Below, one piece after another: positions 11,946-64,000 of a stretch of 64,000 nucleotides of DNA. The DNA is from Morinoia aosen. Lineage: Eukaryota > Arthropoda > Malacostraca > Amphipoda > Talitridae. The notes beneath the pieces were generated by a model. The model did not search any database. It had not been told where the DNA came from and saw nothing but the letters and a program-made list of their open reading frames with translations. The translations under genes and the position numbers were made by a program. The DNA is taken from contig CM059575.1 of assembly GCA_030386875.1 (NCBI GenBank), forward strand, positions 15,772,293-15,836,292, in the 5' to 3' direction. Each line of letters opens with the position of its first letter. Position 1 is the stretch's first letter.

Positions 11946-13377
11946 TCTCTGTCAAGGGTAGTTGAATGAGAAATGAAAAATATGCCCTAAAAATATGCAA
12001 AGCCCTATCACCACCAAAAGCATATTTCATATCTTCTCGATATTCACCACATCATGCGGACATGGGTGCATGGGATAAAATAGAGATACAGTGTAAGCCG
12101 GTTACCACTCATGATTGACAAATATCTAAAAAATATTGGTAGAAATGGGTAAACAAACATATATTCAATATCAAAATTCATAGCTTGTACAACATACGGA
12201 CAGAAAGATAATTTTACTACGATTCATATGCTCAAACTGCACTTTATTTCATTAATTATGTATGACATTAATCCGATTCACAGAAACGCCCTCTGGGGAA
12301 GTGCTAGATCTATTTTTGAATCATTTCGCTATTGCAATAAAATTTATTAACCGAATGGTTCTTGCGTAAAGAAATGAAATAGAAACATGTATATCTATTT
12401 ATGTAGATACATATATATACCTACACACGTACACACACATATTAATATATATATATACTTATTGAAAATAAAATATTAGAAAAAAAATACATATATAAGA
12501 TAAAAGAAAGAAGCAACCTACCATCTACTACACAGAAAATGACAGCTGAGCTCACTGTAATCCTAAGTAATTTTTCGCAAAAGATAACTAAAAGGAAGAG
12601 AAGACTTCGAAAAGCATAAAAATGAGCTGTTTTTTAATTTCTTCACAGAAATTTTTAAGAAAAATCAAGTTATAGTCAAGAAGCAACACAACTCTTCAGC
12701 ATTATACGGACATGTGTACGTGGGATAAAATGGAGTAACATTGTGGCCGGATATCACATCTGAGTGGAGAATATTCACAAAATTGGCACATATAGGAAGA
12801 TTAGGCCTTGATCCAAAATAATAATTTTGATTACAGAAATTTAGAGTTTTTTCCGATTTGAAAGTTCGGTGCTAGTGTGCGCTGAACGCACGGAAAAAAA
12901 AATAAAAATAAAAAGACTAAATGCAATGCTTAAATTACCCCTTTCCCCCCAGCTCAGCCGAAAATCGATTGAAAACATCTTCGAGAATGATTTTGAAATA
13001 GCGAGACAACGTTAGCCAAAAATTTAATTCATTATAAACTTTGCACAACCCTCACATCTATAAACTTGTTTATTGGTGTACACTCAAAATGTATTTCATG
13101 GTATATTTGTCATACGGACGTTAAATATTAATACAGAAAAGAGAAAGAAATAACAAAATCAATATGAGGAAATACTCCTAATTATGGAAAGAACGTTCGT
13201 TCTGCTGCACTGAACTGACGGCTGTGGTGCTCATTGTTGTCGACAGAAATAAGTAAGATGAATATGCGAATCGCTTAGCAAACGTAAAATGAAATAGTTT
13301 CTAAATTTCTAACAGAAATTTCAGGAAAAATTAAAATTTCTGATAGATGGGAAGTTCACACCGAGATGCTGCAGGCC
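11946..13377. other. repeat-derived filler inside the hAT element
   Basis: AT-rich. Contains a (TA)n/(CA)n microsatellite at about 12399-12470, and two similar segments: ACACTTATCGGACATGG.GCATGGGATAAAATAGAG at about 12055 and CATACGGACATGTGTACGTGGGATAAAATGGAG-like at about 12712. The latter suggests an internal duplication. No gene. Confidence 0.5.
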
Positions 13378-14232
13378 CTATGACAGAGATGCAAAATGAC
13401 GTGACACATTTACTCTAAATTCTTTTCCAGTTTTAGAGTTTTTGATATGCTGGGGAAGCTTGTTCCACAAAAAAGCTCCAGAAACTGAGAGAGCTTTTTG
13501 TCCCACGTTAGATGAGCGGTAACTGACTAAAACATCGTTCCTCCGGTTTGGTCTTTCGTTTGGGATATTAGATGGAAAAAATTTTACCACCTCTGCATTA
13601 CTTTGGGGGAGGTACAGAGAGGAGAATACTCGTCGAGCTTTCTGGATCATGAATCTGTTCGGTATTGGGATCCAGTCGAGTTTTTTTAAAAGAGGGGTGA
13701 CATGATCATATTTATTAAAATTTCCTTTGCATACCACTTTGGCGGCGAAGTTTACACATTTTTGCAACTCTTCCTGACGACATTTAGGTAAGTCTCCCCA
13801 CACAAGACTGCAGTAGTCCAGACGCGATAAAACTAAAGACTGAATCACTAACAATCTAGATTTTTCGTCAAGTGTGTTCTTTATACGATGAAAGAACATT
13901 AAGGTTCCGTTAATTTTGTTGCACATTGTTTCGACGTGTGAATTGAAAGTCATATTTTTGTCAAACCAAACACCCAGATTTTTAACCTTATTGACTGGTT
14001 TAATTGTATCGTCTCCAAATGTTAGCTTGAATGGTGGTAAATTTTCAGTCGCATTCTGTGATCCAAAAATAATGCATTGCGTTTTACTTGCGTTAAGTTT
14101 GAGGCCATTATGGTCATACCACAATTTCAGATTTCTCAGAAGGTTTTCAGCGTTGGCTTGTGTTTCTGTTAAATCCGCTGTTGAGCTTGTCATGGCAATT
14201 TGTACATCATCAGCATACATTGAGATTGCCAA
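13378..14232 (-). pseudogene. LINE reverse-transcriptase C-terminal half, copy 2 (frame open)
   Basis: An open 284-codon frame beginning at the RT catalytic block MYADD, then LKLNASKTQCIIFGS, VKNLGVWFDKNMTF, LVLSRLDYCSLVWG and NFAAKVVCKGNF. It corresponds to RT blocks C to E and the thumb. The 5' part, including endonuclease and RT blocks 1 to B, is missing, so it is a 5'-truncated copy, although the remainder has no stop. Same family as 6690-7500. It was inserted into the hAT transposase, antisense to it. Likely CR1/L2/Jockey assemblage. Confidence 0.82.
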
Positions 14233-14277
14233 TTGCCAAGACTGTTCTCAAGACTGATTGCCAAGACTGTTCTCCTT

Positions 14278-14500
14278 TAAAGCAAAGAAATTTTGAGACC
14301 ACGACGTGCTCGAATTTCTGACAAACATTTTGAAATGTTTAAATTTTTGAAAGGCAACGTTGATCGTCATTACAGTGCATTGACATTGCCACATAGAGAT
14401 CATGAACCAGTATTAAATCATAACAGAGAAACAACAAAAACAGAGGAAAATCATATATTACAGCAGCATATGCATGGTTTTTCTCTACGCGTCATATAGG
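14278..14500 (+). pseudogene. hAT transposase C-terminal fragment
   Basis: ILRPRRARISDKHFEMFKFL then KGNVD matches the end of hAT transposases (R.RLSDEHFE...FLKGN). Just upstream, TTCTCCTTTAAAGC in another frame gives FS.KAK, the VFS part of the hATC motif. With the fragment ending at 11401 it completes SAAVE/RVFS, so about 2.9 kb was inserted within this motif. Confidence 0.75.
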
Positions 14501-14534
14501 CTGTACAAATCTTCTGCACTTTTCTGTTTTCTAT

Positions 14535-14945
14535 TTTTTTTGCTATATATACGGAACTCCTATAAAAATATAGCTACTAGCTTGGTACCTTTTCAATATT
14601 ATTATTATAAAATTCAATTCATTTTATTGTTCATGCTATATTCACAAATGTAACGTTTCTTTCTTTCTCATTTTTTGCTCTATAGATGCGGAACTCCTAT
14701 GAAAATATAGCTACTAGCTTGGTACCTTTTCAATATTATTATTATAAAATTCAATTCATTTTATTGTTCATGCTATATTCATAAATGTAACGTTTCTTTC
14801 TTTCTTTCTCATTTTTTTGCTCTATATATACGGAACTCCTATGAAAACAAAGCTACTAGCTAGGTACCTTTTTAACATTATTATTATTAGAAAATTGAAT
14901 TCATTTTATTTTTCATGCTATATATACAAATGAAACGTTTCTTTC
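14535..14945 (+). repeat. tandem repeat, three ~140-bp units
   Basis: CGGAACTCCTATGAAAA..AGCTACTAGCT and GGTACCTTTTCAATATTATTATTA recur at 14552, 14689 and 14831 (offsets 137 and 142). Units differ in the TTTC run length. Part of the hAT right arm. Confidence 0.88.
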
Positions 14946-15689
14946 AGTTTCACGATATTTCATTCAATTCTAGTCCACACATTTACTCGATCTCTTAATT
15001 TTTTTAGTAAAACATTGCACTATTTTGAATATCTTAATATTATATTTATTCATAGCAATATACACGTAAAACTAATTGAATAATATTTAATTCAAATTAT
15101 ATTTAATAATTAAACAGTTGCGGTAGCGAGTTGCGGTTGCGATCGCAACTTTAGATTTTCCAAAGTTGCTGTTGCATTAGCATCGCAACTTTCTTTGTAG
15201 TGTTGCGGGTGCGGTTGAGCCGCAACATTTTAAAAGTTGCGGGCCCAACACTGCATGTTACTTATTATATCATGTTACAAGATATCATGAGTATAATTTT
15301 ACGTCATATACTTATCCTGAATTGCTTAATTTACGATCCAAAGTTTCGTATTAAGCGTATGCGATGTGATTTCTTGCATGCTAGCGCGCATTAAATACAC
15401 ACGGAAAGAAGTAGTATAAAATCATTAGACCAGTTGCTTGCTTTTTCCTCAAATTTGTTTTCTATTAACTATTAACTTGTGACAATATTTTACACATCAC
15501 TTCTTTGTCAGCGCTCAATAACCTTGCAATCAATGAGAGATTTTAAGAAAAATGGGAGGGCAAATGTAAGCTCTTAAACATGGAAGATTTGTCCAATTAA
15601 CTGTCTTCTTTGTTTCTTACTACATCAAAATAGTCACTTTTTAATGAATGTTGGAGGTGAAGGACCAGAATGGGACTGCAAGAGGTGGA

Positions 15690-16410
15690 AAAAAGAGATT
15701 GAGATGTGAACAAAAGAGTATGGATTGAATAAGTGGATGCTTAGCATGACGCGAAAGCCTACACTAATCTGGTATATGCAAAAGGAAGTACCTAAGTGCG
15801 AGATGATCTATGATGGTAGTTTTGGAAATCACCTCATGTTTGCAGTGAGGTTTAAGTCATTGAGCGTGAATAGGCGTACATGGAGGTGGAATGAGAATAA
15901 TAATAGATTATGTCGGCAGTGTGATAGGGGAGTGGAGGAAACAATTGAGCATTTTGTGCTGGAATATAGTAAGTATGAACAAGAGAGAGAGAGAGTTTCA
16001 TGAATGTGGTGGTTGAGCAGTATAGAGAGAATGAGTGGTATGCCAGATGTGCTGAAGATGATTGTAGTATGAGCTGTCTTGTTGGATTGGATCAGGAGTA
16101 TAATTTGAGTATCACCGAAGCTATTAAAATTTTTCTTAACGTTCCTGAAGTAAAAGACAGTGACTGGAATAAGCCAGTCATGCAGAGTGGGCTGTAATGA
16201 CCCACCATGCACGGAGATGGTGTCTTGACGTACTGGTTATCCCAGTGAGGCCGTCTAATGGTAGTTTGTGACAAGGATTAGTGGATCCTGAGTAGTTTAT
16301 TGGAAAAGTCTGGTACACAGGCGCTGACCTCTTTTGTGTGATTATTGTGAGCATTGAGGAGGGAATTGTATGCTTTACCAAGGCCCCGACACTGTCGGCC
16401 TTAATTTCAA
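15690..16410 (+). pseudogene. LINE C-terminal relic and 3' UTR (second LINE family)
   Basis: NKWMLSMTRKPTL, WYMQKEVPKCEMIYDGSFG, SLSVNRRTWRWNENNNRLCR, QCDRGVEETIEHFVLEYSKY, EQERE. After a frameshift at about 16000 it continues VVVEQYRENEW to LNVPEVK. The C-X2-C-X8-H-X4-(C to Y) pattern is the zinc-binding C-terminus of a LINE pol. The last cysteine is lost. The pattern strongly resembles pol C-termini common in crustacean genomes (recollection, not a search). A 3' UTR ends near a hairpin, AAGGCCCCGACACTGTCGG, at 16380. Confidence 0.65.
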
Positions 16411-17209
16411 GTACACGTTCAAGTTCACTTGTTCCGGGATGTATATCGCGCAGGTGTGAGCTATGAACCCATAGCCAATTGAAGAGTACTACTTTTTCAA
16501 TAGTTATGTAGGAAATTAGTTTCCGCGATATTAGACTGTTTGAAGATATTAATCATATAGGCTCTAAAACACTTTAAATGAATTAGTTCTGAGAGTTTTC
16601 ATTCTACTTCTCATGCATAAATTATCGGCCATTTAATGGCCGGCATTTGAATGCACAAATTTTTAGAAATATATGTATAAATTTTCTCATTTCGAATTGT
16701 CTATTGCTTAATATTTATTATTATCAGATTAGTTGTTTATTTTAAATTTGAAATGAGTGATATATAAATCAATTAGAGCTAACAGCTTCTAAATGTGCTC
16801 ACTAGAGGGCGCATAACTTTTGTTGGCAACAAACGCGCATAACATCTAAACATTATATATTTTCATTAATATGTTTAGTAACCACGTGTTGTATCCCCAT
16901 CATATTGCTTAAGATTTTAGATCTTATAGAATTCATTTGTTCTGAAAAATATAAAGTGCATTTTTTAAATTTTGGTGTGTAAATTTCACTACCGAAACGA
17001 TTAATTAATCGAACAATTATGAATTTTCACAAAAATAACCACTGTTTTCTATTTATGTATGTCAAATTTTATAAAATATAAGCTATTTTGATATTATATT
17101 TTTATGATTTGGGAAATCGGTGTATTTTTCAATGCTTTTCCTTCTGACTCCGATAGTGTTTCCTAAACTGGCTATATGCTATGTCACAATCGCTTCTGCC
17201 TTCTCTTAG
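16411..17209. other. region upstream of the DDX3 start
   Basis: AT-rich, with no recognised element. It should contain the promoter if the start exon is not preceded by a distant non-coding exon, but no clear core promoter motif was seen. Confidence 0.35.
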
Positions 17210-17289
17210 CTAGGGCTCATTGAACCACTTCGACGTTAAGTTAGGACTCAGCTTACAATTTAATTTTTTGTTTGAACGTACTGATCATT
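17210..17289 (+). other. probable 5' UTR of the DDX3 gene
   Basis: The 80 bases before the start codon follow a pyrimidine-rich tract ending in TTAG at 17206-17209, which could be a 3' splice site for a non-coding first exon upstream. The only ATG close upstream of the helicase frame is the start itself. No convincing TATA box or initiator was identified, so the transcription start is unknown. Confidence 0.35.
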
Positions 17290-57336
<40,047 letters not shown>

Positions 57337-59085
57337 AACATTCTTCTCTGTTCAATGCTGCTGCTGATGATGGTAGATTGTGCTCGCTTTAGCTCCTCGG
57401 CGGTCGCTTGACGCGCGCCGTGTCTATTTTTCTCGGTATGCTGTCGCATTTTGACCGGTGATGGGAGTGTTAGTTTTTGGGTAACTCTAGTTTGATTTAT
57501 GTTTTATCACGAAGGAAATAATGCAGTCCGTCAGTCGTTTCTGTGAACCAAAAAATGGGTCTTTATTTTAAAAATTTGTGATGGCAGCAGCGAAATGAAC
57601 GAGCATGAGTAACGTTGAGCTTAGGTTTTAGTTGCCGTAGGCAAGGTCTTCTGCATCGCGCTCGTACACGGAAATTGTTACTTAGTTCTTCTTTGCATTG
57701 CGTTATAGCAGCTGGTTAAAAGTTGTTGTAGAAGCGCATTGGATTTGATAGTGTAAGGTATTTGACTAGAATAGAGGGGATCGTTCAGTGGGGCAGGTGC
57801 GTTGGAAGGGCGTGATAACTACTGCAAAGCTTGAGCTCATCTCAGACGTCGTGCTCTCTTAAAATAATCACAACATTTGTATCACTCATTTCCTATTTAG
57901 AAGGTATTTGCAAAATTTTAAAACTGTTCAAATTCCAGAACAAAAGCTGGCTCCTTCAGTTGGCTCAGCTTAGATGAACCTTCATTTAGCAACTTTAGTT
58001 TTACTGTGTAGTGGACGTGGTAATTGCCATCGTTGTAGTCCTTTGCTTCTATTTGAGTTCACAAGCTTACCGGTTAAAAGCTTGTTTTAATTTTTTCGAT
58101 TATTCCTAAGCTGGGCCAATGGTTTCCAAACTTGAAAAATCTTACAAATATCTTCTCAATATTAAATAGAAGTATTAATTGGACCTAAAGAGCGTGAGCT
58201 GAGGTGAGTGATAGACAGACGCAGCCTCACAATGATCTCGCACATTCCCTTCTCTGCAGTGTTTGCATTATCAATACTGTACAATTTTACTGTTGAAATA
58301 TCGGAATTTTGTTCTGTAGTTCTGACCGTGCAAATTCCACTTGCGCTGAGCTTCGTTCAGTGCTGCTCTGCGCTTATTGCTAGTACATCAACTTTTGATC
58401 TTCCATCGAGTTGATGAATTCCTTGTAAGTTGATTCATGTTAGTCTTTCCATTGTCAGTATTATACTGGCTTGTTTGTCCAGCTGAAGAGAATCGTAGCG
58501 TTATCGTAGTGTTGTGTGCTTCAGGTTCTTCGCGGAATTTTTCTCATCTGATGGAAGTCTAAAGGACTTCATCGGATTAGAAATGAAATACCGTTAATTT
58601 ATTTTTCTGTACTATTGCAATGACTGCGACCGGCAGTGTTTCTTTTTCTTTAGCTCCTCGCTAATCACTTGGCATTGACTAGAGTATAGTTTATTTATAG
58701 GCACTTATCTTATTTTTTTTTTCGAGTTTCCCACTAGCGTCTCAAGTTTTAGTTGAGGTTGACGTGGTGCAAATGGCGAGTTTTCGTCCGTGTTTTAAAC
58801 GACACCTAGTAAATTGGTACGCAGGATTTATAAAAAAAACATTGTTTTTACGCTTCGCGAGTACGAAAGATGCTCATGACGTGGTCATGTGTAATGGCTC
58901 GAGATCGTTTTGTGATGACAATTAGGATGTCGGATTTGCTTCTTATTTTCGTTGCGATTTTCTACGTCTTGAACTTTTAAAGTTTGCTGCTGACCTCACT
59001 CTGCTGATCGTCTTTCGTTCTTGTTTCAGTTTTTTTAGTTAACTCTAGTCATGCTTGGTGCAATAAAGTACTGCACCTTTGTTCG
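57337..59085 (+). other. probable DDX3 3' UTR
   Basis: No frame, splice signal or repeat recognised. T- and G-rich on the plus strand. The first canonical AATAAA downstream of the stop that has a GT-rich context is at 59062. The extent is inferred only from that signal. Confidence 0.45.
59062..59067 (+). terminator. candidate polyadenylation signal AATAAA
   Basis: GCAATAAAGTACTGC followed by a T/G-rich stretch (TTTGTTCGGTC, TTGATTGTATCG). Other AATAAA words lie at about 60568, 61663 and 63715, so longer transcripts are possible. Confidence 0.45.
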
Positions 59086-62000
59086 GTCCAAAGATGACTT
59101 CGTTGATTGTATCGTCTATTTATTGGTAACGTTAATAGCATATGAGAGCCATTCCTTTGTCGACACATTCGTCGAGAATTTTTGAGAGCCGATATATAGT
59201 GTGAATGTAATATTATGAAGTGCATTTGTCTTCATGTGATCCACTAATGAGTGATCTGTTTAGCCTAGTAAGATAGAGAAAGAGAGCAGTATTGATGCGT
59301 CAGTCGACAGTCTCGTTGCCTGGTCTAGGATGAGGGCGCACGCATGCTCTCTCCCGCTCACTTGTGCAAGCTTTGCGAAAAAGCTTCGAGTGTTCTCTAA
59401 GCATCACGTACTTCAAGGCTCTGAAGAATCTCACGATACTTTCTTCCGTTGATTATCTTTTATAAAGTGCTATTACTGCCGGTTGTTGTTATTGTTGTTG
59501 GTGCCTATCGTATAATATATTTTCTTTGCGTATCTTACCCAGTAATGCGCGTAAAGATATCTACCACTTGTTCGCGGTTGTGTAACTTCGTCTTGGAGAA
59601 GATTTTGTGACTAGGGCTTTTTTATTAGTTCAATTTTCTCTTTTCAAGTTGAATTGAGAAAGATCGGTCTTAACTGCCCGGTAATATCACCCTGAATTGT
59701 TAAAAGTTAACAGTATTCACGTATGCGTACAGTTTAACAGGTGAACTGCGATGATGGGTGGTGTGTTGAGTAGGCGATGGTAGTGTCTGCTCGTATTGGG
59801 CGATCCCTCTAGCTTGTGTAGGATCTAATTATGCTATGTGTATTGATCTTAACCTACTGATCTTAATGTTATCTCGAGCTGCTCTTCCCGACACTTCGTG
59901 CTGGCTCATTCTGTGCGACCTAACTAGCACGCTTTCTTGCTCTATTGCCTCGTGGAACTGGACAGCGCGACAATCTTCCTGTTGCCACTGATTTGATGGC
60001 GATTATTTAAGTATGTGTTGACCCTCACGTGATTTGAAACTCTTTTGAATTAACGTACTAATGAGTCAATTATTTAACTTTGTGCGTTGTCGGTTGACGC
60101 GAGTCGTTGTCTAAATTGAGCAATGAGCTACTTGAAGTGGTAGTCAATATTCAAAAGATTTCTGTGGTTTACTCAGGAGGCAATGTGCGCTCACGTTCCT
60201 AGGGCGAGTTATGCAGCAAAGCGAGGTCTTCGTAGCACAACATGTCTTGATGAGCCAGCCATGTAGCAGATATTTCAGAGAACTTGTGAACGTAATTTCT
60301 CTTCAATATTTTCACTGCTTCAATTTAATCATTGGATCACAGTTAAGTCTAAATCAGAGAATGAAAAGGAATAAAACTGATGTACTTTCTTCGTATTAAA
60401 TTTTGCGAGGTGAAAATGCCTGGCACGTAAATTTGGGAATTCAAGAATTTTTGTTTTCAAGTAAACTACAAATAATTGAAATTTCATGAAACCAAACTTG
60501 TGAAATTTTTTTCGTGTTACGTCCACCGTTCTCTTTTCTTGTAATTTTAGTAGCTGTAGTTTTACGAATAATAAATGGATTTCTTTTTTTTTTTATATAG
60601 TAGTTACCGTCTCTTCAGTTGTTGCCACCAAGTTTTTTCTGTTGCTGATTTTGGCCCTTCATGGTGGCAACATTTTATTCTTATGAAAGGGGTGCCACAT
60701 GTGCTGTAGGTACTATGATCAAAGATGTCCTTTTTGTTATGGTTCTGTGCCCACCACTCGAACAACACATGCGACTGTGTATGAAAGTTATAGAAATAGC
60801 TAATTATTTTATTTATTGTGTTAAATTATTGACGAGCCCTAATAATCCTACTCGTTGAAGTACTTCGTATTCGGCTATTTACCATTGTAATTCTTCGCAT
60901 GACTGGCACAAGCGCTTGGTAATCGCGCTGACGTCATTCGTGCAGTGCCCGCAGTGGCACGTAATGGAATGGCTATTAATTGCCGGATATTTGCCGTCCC
61001 TTGTGATAGTGTGTTGGATGCGAGAATTTCGGTGCTGTATTTGGTCTATGAGCTCGAGTTGAATGATGCGGTACGTAGTTTCGATAGCATCTGGTGCTAT
61101 TTTGATACGACGTTGTCGTGTTTTGTATGAGCTACAAAGATGCGATTGTGAATGATTACAAAAGTGCGCGCTTGAGTGCTGCTTAATATGGTTCCTCATC
61201 ATTGGGAAAATGAATTCAGAAGGCTCATTGAAGAGCGCCGCCTCTCTACCATTTTCCATCTATGGCTCATCTCAGAAGTGTCTGACTGAATTTAGCGTTG
61301 TGGGACCAAATTCCACTAAAGGTAGCTAATTCCACTAAAGGTAGGCTGGTCTGATTCGCGAGGGAGTATTACTTATGCTTAGTGGCCTCAAGCCTCTGAA
61401 TTGTGGCAGAGTGATGATAGAACAGCGCTGTCTTGTCTCGTTGTACTGGAATCTCGGAAGTGATTCTTTCATGGACCAAACATTTGTTTCTGGCGAGCGT
61501 GTTGTCTTCCTGGCAGTGGTAGTAACGTAACCCTGGGGACATTTTAGACCTCTGCTGGCTAGTGTACGTGTGGCGTATTCACCTGTAATGTTCACTTTTA
61601 CAAGTTCGTCGCCACTATGGTGACGCTGGAGAAGTCGTGGCGTGCTATCTCATTGGAAAACTAATAAAACTCCAGCCTTCGTAAAAAAATTTGTTTTTGT
61701 CCGTGCTTAAGTATTCAGCACGATTCTTTGTGCCACTGATAATGACGTACTTTCAAGAATAGCGTTGGTCTTACCGAGTGTGCTCTTTCCTATTACACCA
61801 CTCGTTTTGTCTGTGATATTAGGGAATAGGCAGCCTATGTGACAAGTTCGCTGCCCTTATCTGCCTCTGCCAGGTGGCCTCTCAAGTGTACAATGCTCGC
61901 TGTATTCATTACTTCTATGCAGGACAATTTTTTCTGTTTTCCGCACGAGCGGATCAGAGAAATTCATTTTATTTTGCTATCTATGACTTAATCCCTCGGT

Positions 62001-63819
62001 CTCAGGTTGACTTGTTGCGATAGTGTCACAAGGTAATAACTATTTTTTCATTCACTAATATACTAACTCGTCACTGCGCGGTGTGTTGCCTTGCGGAAAG
62101 TTAGTCGGCGATATTGAAAGCGGATTTCATTTAATGTACTCTTGAAATGTTTGATTTTAAGTCCTTACCTTGGGAGATCACGATCGTTGTCAGTATTGAA
62201 CAAGATGTGTTATGCTACGCCCCCTGAATGTTTATATTATTGCCACTATGCATTTTGGCTCTTTATCAACTAGTAAAGGGACCAGTGTGTTAGTTTTCAC
62301 TTTCATTTGGACGCAAGTGAGTGCTCGGATGGTGTAGTCAATCAATGACGCATCTCAGAGCTTAGCATTCGGACTGAACACTGGTACAAATAAAACATTT
62401 TTTTTATGTGAAACGATCTCCATACAGGGACAAGTCAGTATCAGAATTGATGTTGTTGCTGTGATCGAGCGTTCTGATGAGATAGGAGGCTCATATCTTC
62501 GTGCTGTGATAATGTTCGAGCTTCGTTTAAGTTGACGTTTAAATCGATCAACTGCGACGAGTTGTTTTTCCATTGGTCGTAAATAGTAAATTATCCGGTC
62601 TAGTCTCTGGTGATCTTAGTTTTCTGATGTCGGTTTTATTTCACTTCATCGTAATATAACTTAGCTTTTACACAACAGTGCTCTTCTGACCGACTGATTG
62701 ACGAGACGCGTCTTAATTAGTCTCGTAATGGTCCCTTTGCACTAAATGTAGTGTGATTAGAGATCGTTCGTCGTATGACTCGAGAACTTGAATGAGGAAC
62801 TCAATTTGGGGGGCAAATATGCGACACTGCCTCAAGTACGTTCAACGGACTGTGATAATCTTACTGGAGATAATTTCCTTCAACTTTTTAGCATTGGTTT
62901 CGACTTCCTGACTTTCCTAGGGAGTATAACTGGTCGGAATCATCTTTACGTAGCCCATTTCGCGCCAGGGACGTACCGACTTGAGGAAAACCGCTTGCTG
63001 CTAGACTTTGAATTGAGTCTCGAAAATGTTCTTGGCTGTGAGCAAGCTCTACATCTTGGGTTTTTGTTTCATTAATCTTTTTTCTGCCAGTTTTCTCTCG
63101 GATTTTTTTTTTTTTTTGAAGTCACAAGTGTGGGAAATCTTTTAGTCGTGTGTTTTTACGTTGGATTTTCAACTTCATGAACTGGCCAGTGGTCCAGCCA
63201 GCGTAACAGTCGGTTTGTGAGCAACATCTTTGCTTCGTCCAACTTACGAGCGTTATATGTATAACGACTGCAAAACTCGTGAACTTCCTTTAACTCCTTA
63301 GGTTCACCTCACTGCCAAAGAAATAGCTTGTAGCTTTGTCTCAATAATCTACTTTTTCTAATTATTGCTGTTGACGGTCTCGCTTAATACAAATCAACAA
63401 ATAAGGCTGTGATTGATCCGTAATGTTCTGTTCGTGTCAAGCTGATACACCAGTGAACGGTTTGACCGTTTTCTTCGTAAACAGAGGGTGGCCTTTGATC
63501 AAGAGGCAACTATCGAGTTTTCCATTAGCTATTTCTGGAATTTGTTTACTCATTAATGTGTTAGTATGATCGTTCCATAGTTTACCTTTATTTCCAAGAG
63601 ATGGACAAGTATTGTAGGGGATGGCAAATGCTGAAAATCTATCATTGAACTGTAACAATATAATTTGGGCATCAGTACCGAGTCAGGAAATGTACCCCTT
63701 TCTTCCTTCAAATGAATAAAATGCAAAAAAAAAATTCATTTATTCCCTTCAGTTAGCAGTATTGGATTCCTCTTGAGGTAGACGATACTTTACGTGCGTC
63801 ATTGAAAAGCTCCTCCTGA
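59086..63819. other. downstream region without recognised genes
   Basis: Only short frames on both strands, none with a recognisable domain. No tandem repeat or transposon identified, which contrasts with the repeat load upstream. It may be an extended 3' UTR or plain intergenic DNA. Confidence 0.5.
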
Positions 63820-64000
63820 CAGGGTGCGTACAGGCATGGAGAAGCATGAAAAGTAGTTGAATTTCGAAAATAAAATTCAAGGCCTCGAAAGTAGTGGAAT
63901 TTTAAAAATGGTCATTGAAAGTCATGAAATTTTAGGATTTTCGTGAAAAGAAAATTTTACTGTTGAAAATTTTCGTTCCGTTTGGTCCGCGTTGAGCGAG
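63820..64000 (+). mobile_element. start of a hAT-type repeat, cut by the window end
   Basis: Begins CAGGGTGCGTACAGGC, a hAT-like terminal sequence. It is followed by repeated AAGT-CATG-GAATTT-type words (GCATGAAAAGTAGTTGAATT, GAAAGTAGTGGAATTTTAAA, GAAAGTCATGAAATTTTAGG), a composition seen in non-autonomous hAT repeats. The other end is outside the window. Confidence 0.5.

Larger units (their letters stand above)
10586..15253 (+). mobile_element. hAT-superfamily DNA transposon, 4.67 kb, relic with 8-bp target duplication
   Basis: CATGTTAC at 10578-10585 is repeated exactly at 15254-15261. The ends are CAGTGTCGAGC and GGGCCCAACACTG, the latter reverse-complementing to CAGTGTTGGGCCC, a typical hAT terminus. 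Both subterminal regions (10586-10740, 15115-15253) are dense in GTTGCG and CGCAAC words in both orientations, likely transposase-binding repeats. The interior has two transposase fragments separated by later insertions. Confidence 0.88.

Noticed and set aside
60879..61259. 126-codon minus-strand frame downstream of DDX3
   Set aside because: No recognisable domain and no splice or start context; it opposes an equally plausible chance frame.

Overview
The window is nuclear DNA of an animal, almost certainly an arthropod. The evidence is spliced genes with GT-AG introns, an AT-rich background and dense, nested transposable elements. Among those elements are non-LTR retrotransposons whose protein types are, from memory, common in crustaceans and insects. 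No bacterial operon, CRISPR array or phage feature was seen. The species cannot be named from the sequence alone.

One cellular gene can be supported: a plus-strand DEAD-box RNA helicase of the DDX3/PL10/Belle family. I assembled it by hand from 14 coding exons between 17290 and 57336. The exon lengths sum to 2175 bases (724 codons plus a stop). Every junction is GT-AG and every phase matches its neighbour. The protein has the eIF4E-binding-like YVPPHLR motif, Gly/Arg-rich linkers, all helicase motifs (Q, I, Ia, Ib, II DEAD, III SAT, V, VI) and the family's terminal Asp-Trp-Trp. Coding sequence is only about 2.2 kb of a 40 kb locus; the rest is intron full of repeats.

By region. 1-17.2 kb is upstream repeat-rich DNA: a 30-bp minisatellite, a tRNA-type SINE, a dead Tc1-like transposase, two copies of one LINE family in opposite orientations, a 4.67-kb hAT relic with an exact 8-bp target duplication (10586-15253), and a second LINE tail. 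17.3-23.6 kb is intron 1, with G-runs, inverted repeats and TTAA-bounded (piggyBac-like) pieces. 23.6-48.5 kb holds exons 2-13, with many sense-strand copies of one short element, a 202-bp palindrome, and a 2.35-kb A/T-rich hAT-type foldback element with an exact 8-bp target duplication. 48.5-57.2 kb is the last intron. It carries a nearly full-length 7.1-kb APE/RT/RNase H LINE bounded by a 12-bp target duplication, itself broken by a copy of the short element with its own 13-bp duplication. 57.3-64 kb is the 3' UTR and downstream sequence, and the start of another hAT-type repeat runs off the window end.

The host gene appears intact, while every mobile element in the window looks inactivated by stops, frameshifts, truncation or insertion. 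I found no unknown multi-gene system. The most notable observations are a short-element family with a three-hairpin 5' head and about 12:1 sense orientation inside one gene, three long intronic foldbacks, and a datable nest of insertions.
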